NCBI RefSeq assembly: GCF_029892425.1
Contig: NZ_JARXWB010000011.1
Coordinates: 1-64,000 of the forward strand
Reading direction: 5' to 3'
Length of the DNA: 64,000 nt
Source: Bradyrhizobium sp. BR13661
GTDB taxonomy: Bacteria; Pseudomonadota; Alphaproteobacteria; Rhizobiales; Xanthobacteraceae
Under the pieces are notes generated by a model that was not told where the DNA came from, searched no databases, and saw only the letters and a list, made by a program, of their open reading frames with translations. Positions within the stretch are counted from its first letter, which is position 1. The number at the start of each line of letters is the position of its first letter. Shown piece by piece: positions 60,613 to 64,000 of the stretch. The position numbers were made by a program, and so were the translations under genes.

Positions 60613-60918
60613 ATGTCTCGCCGCTGCGAACTGACGGCCAAGGGCCCCCTCGTCGGCCACAAGGTCAGCCACTCCAACATCAAGACCAAGCGCCGCTTCC
60701 TGCCGAACCTGGTCAACGTGACCTTCATCAGCGAAGCCCTGGAGCGCAACGTGCGCCTGCGCGTCTCCACCAACGCGGTGAAGAGCGTGGACCACAATGG
60801 CGGCCTCGATGCCTTCCTGCTCAAGGCCAAGGCCGACGCCCTGTCGCCGCGCGCCCTCGAGCTGAAGCGCGCCATCCAGAAGAAGGTCGGCGACGCGCCG
60901 GTCAAGAAGGCCAGCTAA
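60613..60918 (+). CDS. rpmB: 50S ribosomal protein L28
   Basis: A 101-residue basic protein with the L28 start MSRRCELTAKGPLVGHKVSH and the KRRFLPNLVNVTF segment, of the usual alphaproteobacterial length. It is part of the large ribosomal subunit. It is encoded alone, followed by a strong terminator. rpmB is not in an rpmG operon here. Confidence 0.97.
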   Translation: MSRRCELTAKGPLVGHKVSHSNIKTKRRFLPNLVNVTFISEALERNVRLRVSTNAVKSVDHNGGLDAFLLKAKADALSPRALELKRAIQKKVGDAPVKKAS

Positions 60919-61377
60919 GAGATTCCCTGAATTGGGCGGGGGCTAGGTTGCGTGGCGTAGGCTTAGCCAAGTAGAGTTTTGCGTCGCGGCCGGATCGAAG
61001 ATCCGGCCGTTGTTGTTTGTGGGGCAGCGGCGTCTCCGCGCGGCTTCTCACTCCTTGCACGGGTGTAAACACGCGACTGCTAAGAGCCCATTTTTCGTTC
61101 GAGAAATCGATCCCGACTTCATAGCAAGTAGCTTGCGCAACGAAAAACCAGTCCGGCCCAAAAAGAGCCGGGCAAGCATTCTCCAGCGATACCATCTGCT
61201 TGCATCGAGCCGCTGCCGGCGCAGCGTTGCGCTCACACTCAAAGAACGCGAGGCTGACGATTTCGCGATAACCATCTGAACCAACAACAGAATTATTTTA
61301 TCCCTCGCCCGGCATTGTCAGGAGCGCGTGGAATTAGCGATTTTCGGCGCGCCAGATTTTTAGAGGAGAATCATCTC
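60919..61377. other. Intergenic region after rpmB, no gene seen
   Basis: A 459-base gap. It contains the rpmB terminator at 60987-61009. The remaining 370 bases become visibly richer in A and T and hold open frames on both strands without ribosome sites or recognisable patterns. Confidence 0.5.
60987..61009 (+). terminator. Intrinsic terminator of rpmB
   Basis: A perfect 10-base-pair stem CGGCCGGATC / GATCCGGCCG with loop GAA, followed by TTGTTGTTTG. It lies 68 bases after the rpmB stop. Confidence 0.85.
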
Positions 61378-61488
61378 ATGGCGCATCGACTCGAGGTAAA
61401 GTTCTTTGGAATCAGTATCCGCGCAGAGGATGCAGGCATCGCAGGTGCGATAGCGATCTCCGCACTAGTCATTTTCTACGTTCTTTGA
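61378..61488 (+). CDS. Tiny predicted membrane protein
   Basis: A 36-residue frame (MAHRLEVKFFGISIRAEDAG, then a hydrophobic C-terminal segment ending AISALVIFYVL). The charged N-terminus and one transmembrane helix look like a small membrane protein. A GAGGAGA site lies about 9 bases before the ATG. It ends 18 bases before the truncated integrase gene, so they may be cotranscribed. No family is recognised and the call rests on the ribosome site and composition. Confidence 0.5.
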   Translation: MAHRLEVKFFGISIRAEDAGIAGAIAISALVIFYVL

Positions 61489-61506
61489 CTCACCAGGGCT
61501 TCGAGC

Positions 61507-62292
61507 ATGAGCTACAGGGTCAGCGAGTTAGTCGATCGCTATCAAAGCGACGCTGCCTCTCCCTTTCAGAAGCTATGTCATCAAACGCGCGTCGAACGCG
61601 CGCGCATTCTCGCACGCATAAAGCGTGAACATGGCAACAAGCACTTGAAGCAGATCGGATCGACAACAACGGCCCGTTGGGCAGCAAACTGGGAGGCCTC
61701 CGGCAAAGCCGCAGGGACAAACAAGCTGGTTAGTACGCTGCGTGAGGTTGTTCGATATGGGAACACCGCTCTCGGCGATCGGGACTGCAAGCGACTGCTG
61801 CCTGCGCTCGAAGGCTTACAATTGCAAAGCAGTCCTCCCCGAAATGTGCGCATGACTGAAGATCAAGCGATTGCCATTAGAAACAAGGCTCGCGAGATTG
61901 GCTATTTCTCCGTTGCACTAGCGCAGGCACTCCAGTTCGAGCTTCGATTATCGCAAAAGGATGTCATCGGAGAGTGGGTGCCGCTCGATGAGCCACAAGC
62001 GTCTGACGTCACTCTGGGAAAGTGCAAATGGGTCCGCGGAATTAACTGGCCCGAGATCGATGAGAGTTTGATTCTGCAGCAGCATGGTGCGCCTCCCGTC
62101 AACCTAGCTACCGCTCCAATGGTCATGGAGGAGTTTCACCACGTGCCGGACTGGCAGCACGACGCTGGCGGTCCGGTGATTGTTTGCGAGCACTCCTCCT
62201 ATCCTTGGCATGCTCCCGAATTCCGCCGAATATGGCGATCAATTGCGGATCTATGCAATGTGCCGAAGGATGTCCGCAATACAGACGTATAG
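61507..62292 (+). pseudogene. Truncated tyrosine-recombinase-like integrase
   Basis: A 261-residue frame. The N-terminal part resembles a core-binding SAM-like domain (TRVERARILARIKREHGNKHL; NKLVSTLREVVRYGN). The central part (FELRLSQKDVIGEWVP; GINWPEIDESLILQ; APMVMEEF) resembles a rhizobial phage-integrase family in which the Arg of the catalytic core is followed by a C-terminal His-Arg...Tyr region. The frame stops at PKDVRNTDV. Downstream, out of the stop, a residue pattern ARPYSPR (about 62335-62370) may be the remnant of the Tyr motif. Recombinase activity is unlikely. Confidence 0.6.
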
Positions 62293-62463
62293 CGTGCCTT
62301 CACGAGAACTGATTCAGAGCGCGCCGAGCAGTGTCGAGTTCTGTGGTGCCCGGCCATACTCGCCCCGGTAGCATCACCCGTAGAGCGCATCCCATGGAGC
62401 ACGCAGCCAGCTTGCCCCCAAAAACCTCGTCATCTGTTGATTGCGCAAAAAGTGATTCGCGCT

Positions 62464-62484
62464 CAATGGGTTAGTAACCCATTG
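62464..62484 (+). terminator. Perfect palindrome followed by T-run, possible terminator
   Basis: Ten-base arms CAATGGGTTA and TAACCCATTG around a single G, followed directly by ATTTTT. A stem with a small AGT loop and T-run fits an intrinsic terminator on the plus strand. An operator or a recombination-site core is an alternative reading. Confidence 0.5.
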
Positions 62485-62584
62485 ATTTTTCGGCAGGAAT
62501 AATTTATATTTAGTTTAATCCGTCGTGAATCTGAAAGGTCTATCTGAGTAAGAAATTCTGTCGGAGGGAGATCGCTTGCGATCG

Positions 62585-62605
62585 CCGGGGGCTATAGGCC
62601 CCCGG
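62585..62605 (-). terminator. GC-rich hairpin after the DUF3800 gene
   Basis: An 8-base-pair stem CCGGGGGC / GCCCCCGG with loop TATAG, six bases beyond the stop codon of the DUF3800 gene. There is no T-run on the minus strand; T-rich bases follow on the plus strand. Its use as a terminator is inferred. Confidence 0.5.
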
Positions 62606-62611
62606 GTTTCG

Positions 62612-63412
62612 TTAGGGCAACCATTTGCGCCCACATCCTCTGATTAGGCCCGTTCTTGGATGACGGTCATAGATGCCGTTTTCCAAAATCCTCACCAGCG
62701 ACGCCCCATAATCGTTCGGAATTGGCAGGTCCTGCTGCATAAATTTCCATGTGCGGTGTGCAGGATGCGCTAACAGGTCTGCGGCTTGGAGCGCAGCAAC
62801 GTTTGCCGTTTTTGGTTCAAGACGCAATTCGCGAGATATGAGTCTTGTTTTGGCCTCCGCGGCGGTCAGATAGTCGCTGCCCAGGTCATAAAGCCTTCGA
62901 TAAGCTCGCCTTAATCGCCCGTCATGCCACGGAGATCGCGCTTCGCCCATTACGTCGCCCACGGCGTTGTGGCGCTTTAGCCAGAATATATAGCGCTCGA
63001 CAAGGCAGGTCAGAACATAGTGGTAGGGGTCAAACTGCCAAACCTTGTATTTTTCTAGGTGAGCCTTTTTGTCGATGGACACCGTGAATGCGGGACCGGG
63101 GATGGATCTGGCAAGATCGATGAATTGTCGATCGAACTCGGCGCGAAGAGTCTCATCCTTTAGTGCTTCAAACACTCCATTGCACCCCATGATGTCTCGG
63201 CGGTGCAAGACTACATCTGGCGTTCCGAATATACGCCGTTTGAACGCGGATAATCTGCTCGTAAACGTCGTATCGTGCACGTCTTGTCGAAAAACGATTC
63301 CCGTGACGCTTAGATAGCGTTGATTGGAGTCTTTCTCGTGAGCCTTGATGTCACCAGTACCAGTCTCATCGAAGTAAAGGCGATATCGCTTGGATGGAGG
63401 AATGATGGCCAT
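62612..63412 (-). CDS. DUF3800 domain protein
   Basis: A 266-residue protein. The N-terminal YFDETG (13-18) with acidic residues is the hallmark of DUF3800, a family thought to have an RNase H-like fold; further conserved acidic residues are in SIDKKAHLEKY and ALQAADLLAH near the C-terminus. Members are frequent in genomic islands and next to defence genes, but their activity is not established. The ATG at 63410-63412 is used; a TTG two codons earlier is possible. Base composition is more AT-rich than the core genes. Confidence 0.78.
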   Translation of the reverse strand: MAIIPPSKRYRLYFDETGTGDIKAHEKDSNQRYLSVTGIVFRQDVHDTTFTSRLSAFKRRIFGTPDVVLHRRDIMGCNGVFEALKDETLRAEFDRQFIDLARSIPGPAFTVSIDKKAHLEKYKVWQFDPYHYVLTCLVERYIFWLKRHNAVGDVMGEARSPWHDGRLRRAYRRLYDLGSDYLTAAEAKTRLISRELRLEPKTANVAALQAADLLAHPAHRTWKFMQQDLPIPNDYGASLVRILENGIYDRHPRTGLIRGCGRKWLP

Positions 63413-63550
63413 GTCCAAACAAACTCAGCTAGATAAATTTCAAGCAAGCCGCCCGCAAACTTGAAACGGACGACAACGAGAGGCGCTTCACTTGGCGTGA
63501 TTGCCGAGCAGCCACAAAAGCCGAAAGCCAAGGACAAGCCCGACAAGTAA
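63405..63550 (+). pseudogene. Frameshifted small rhizobial-type gene
   Basis: Reading from ATG 63405 or 63411 gives MSKQTQLDKF. After an extra T at the TTT run (63438-63440) the next frame gives KQAARKLETDDNERRF. A further shift gives LGVIAEQPQKPKAKDKPDK and a TAA at 63548-63550. Together these join into one plausible small hydrophilic protein that I recall as common in Bradyrhizobium (DKFK-AAR-LETDD pattern). It overlaps the start of the DUF3800 gene on the other strand. Confidence 0.5.
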
Positions 63551-63842
63551 TCGGGGCCTGCACCAAGGTCTCTGTGTGGGAGCCTGTGTGTCACTTGCCA
63601 GACAGGCCCAGCTCACAAAGCGCGCTGCTTTGCGGAGCAATCATTTAGGAGATAAATACTGCACACCACATAACGCGGGTTGTAAGGGACCTCGGGACGG
63701 TCAAGGGCCTCTCATTTGCCGACGTTAACGTTGCAGACCCACCAAACCAACTGTCGATGCTCGACATATAGATCTGATCGCCCTTGAGAAAACGACGAGC
63801 GGTGCGGGGAACAGCTTCGTTGCCCTAAGCAACTCGCTTTTC
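63551..63842. other. Gap of about 290 bases, no gene seen
   Basis: Between the frameshifted small gene and the partial gene at the right edge. Open frames on both strands lack ribosome sites or recognised patterns. Confidence 0.4.
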
Positions 63843-64000
63843 CTAAATTGGGATATCGTCGATCTCATCGGGCTCCGGAATGGGCGGGTAGAACTCGTCG
63901 GCCCCATAGTCGCCGCCTAACTGCTCATAGTCTCCGGGTACGCCCTCACTTACGGCCATTATTGCACCGGGGAGAACCGCCCGTCTCCGCCCTTCGAGCG
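63843..64000 (-). CDS. Partial CDS, C-terminal end of a protein running off the window
   Basis: The minus-strand frame is open from the right edge to a TAG at 63843-63845, giving at least 51 residues. The tail reads GADEFYPPIPEPDEIDDIPI: acidic, Pro-rich and ending in DDIPI. This resembles the acidic tip of single-stranded DNA-binding proteins (DDDIPF). An internal ATG at 63957-63959 exists but has no ribosome site, so I treat the gene as continuing beyond the window. The function is not known. Confidence 0.5.
   Translation of the reverse strand, partial: LEGRRRAVLPGAIMAVSEGVPGDYEQLGGDYGADEFYPPIPEPDEIDDIPI

Larger units (their letters stand above)
62293..62611. other. AT-rich intergenic region with palindromes
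   Basis: A 319-base gap holding the decayed end of the integrase, the palindrome at 62464-62484, a GATCGC-TT-GCGATC dyad at about 62570-62583 and the hairpin at 62585-62605. No supported gene is seen. Confidence 0.5.

Noticed and set aside
61010..61287. Overlapping frames on both strands between rpmB and the tiny membrane protein
   Set aside because: No ribosome site and no recognisable protein pattern on either strand.

Overview
The window reads as a chromosomal segment of a high-GC alphaproteobacterium, most likely Bradyrhizobium or a close relative in the Nitrobacteraceae. This is inferred from the RegB/RegA two-component pair, the CarD regulator with a basic tail, the SUV3-type helicase, the many acyl-CoA and ABC-importer genes, and the paired palindromic repeats scattered between genes. 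No database search was possible, so product names rest on motifs and remembered family features.

Layout. (1) 154-2472: gentisate catabolism: a MarR regulator and zeta-class glutathione transferase (probable maleylpyruvate isomerase) divergent from gentisate 1,2-dioxygenase, with a palindromic operator on the promoter. (2) 2504-7505: an SsuABC/NMT1-type importer plus FAD oxidoreductase, divergent from a LysR gene. (3) 7702-11872: mixed metabolic genes (enoyl-CoA hydratase, PanE-like reductase, hydrolase, acyl-CoA dehydrogenase). (4) 11887-14357: a LysR gene divergent from a DoxX / Tat-DsrE / Tat-TlpA set that looks like an envelope thiol-redox module. (5) 14364-18454: metallo-hydrolase, large SPFH/flotillin-like protein, secreted VOC protein. 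(6) 18501-26508: a five-gene oligopeptide-type importer with an SDR gene and a dienelactone hydrolase-SnoaL fusion, divergent from a MarR gene. (7) 26650-32623: secreted hydrolases, tRNA-Arg(CCT), an RraA-like gene and small envelope proteins. (8) 32771-39990: a CoA-ester degradation cluster with an SDR, paired acyl-CoA dehydrogenases, two hydratases, a VOC protein and a LivK-type binding protein. (9) 40336-44435: secreted nuclease-like protein, M48 lipoprotein protease, cytochrome c and an MHS-type transporter. (10) 44618-53047: cyoABCD quinol oxidase, Surf1, RegB, RegA and a membrane adenylate cyclase; the first seven genes are nearly all abutting or overlapping. (11) 53141-60918: CarD, fdxA, an S4 RNA-binding protein lacking a normal start codon, the helicase, a DUF3108 protein and rpmB. 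(12) 61378-64000: a visibly more AT-rich stretch with a truncated integrase, a tiny membrane protein, a DUF3800 protein, a frameshifted small gene and a partial gene at the edge. It looks like a decayed mobile island.

The most interesting points are the cyo-Surf1-RegBA coupling with a perfect 23-bp palindrome upstream, the DoxX-DsrE-TlpA module, the apparent ACG start of the S4 gene, the CarD protein with a histone H1-like tail, the two-arm repeat family, and the decayed island at the right end.
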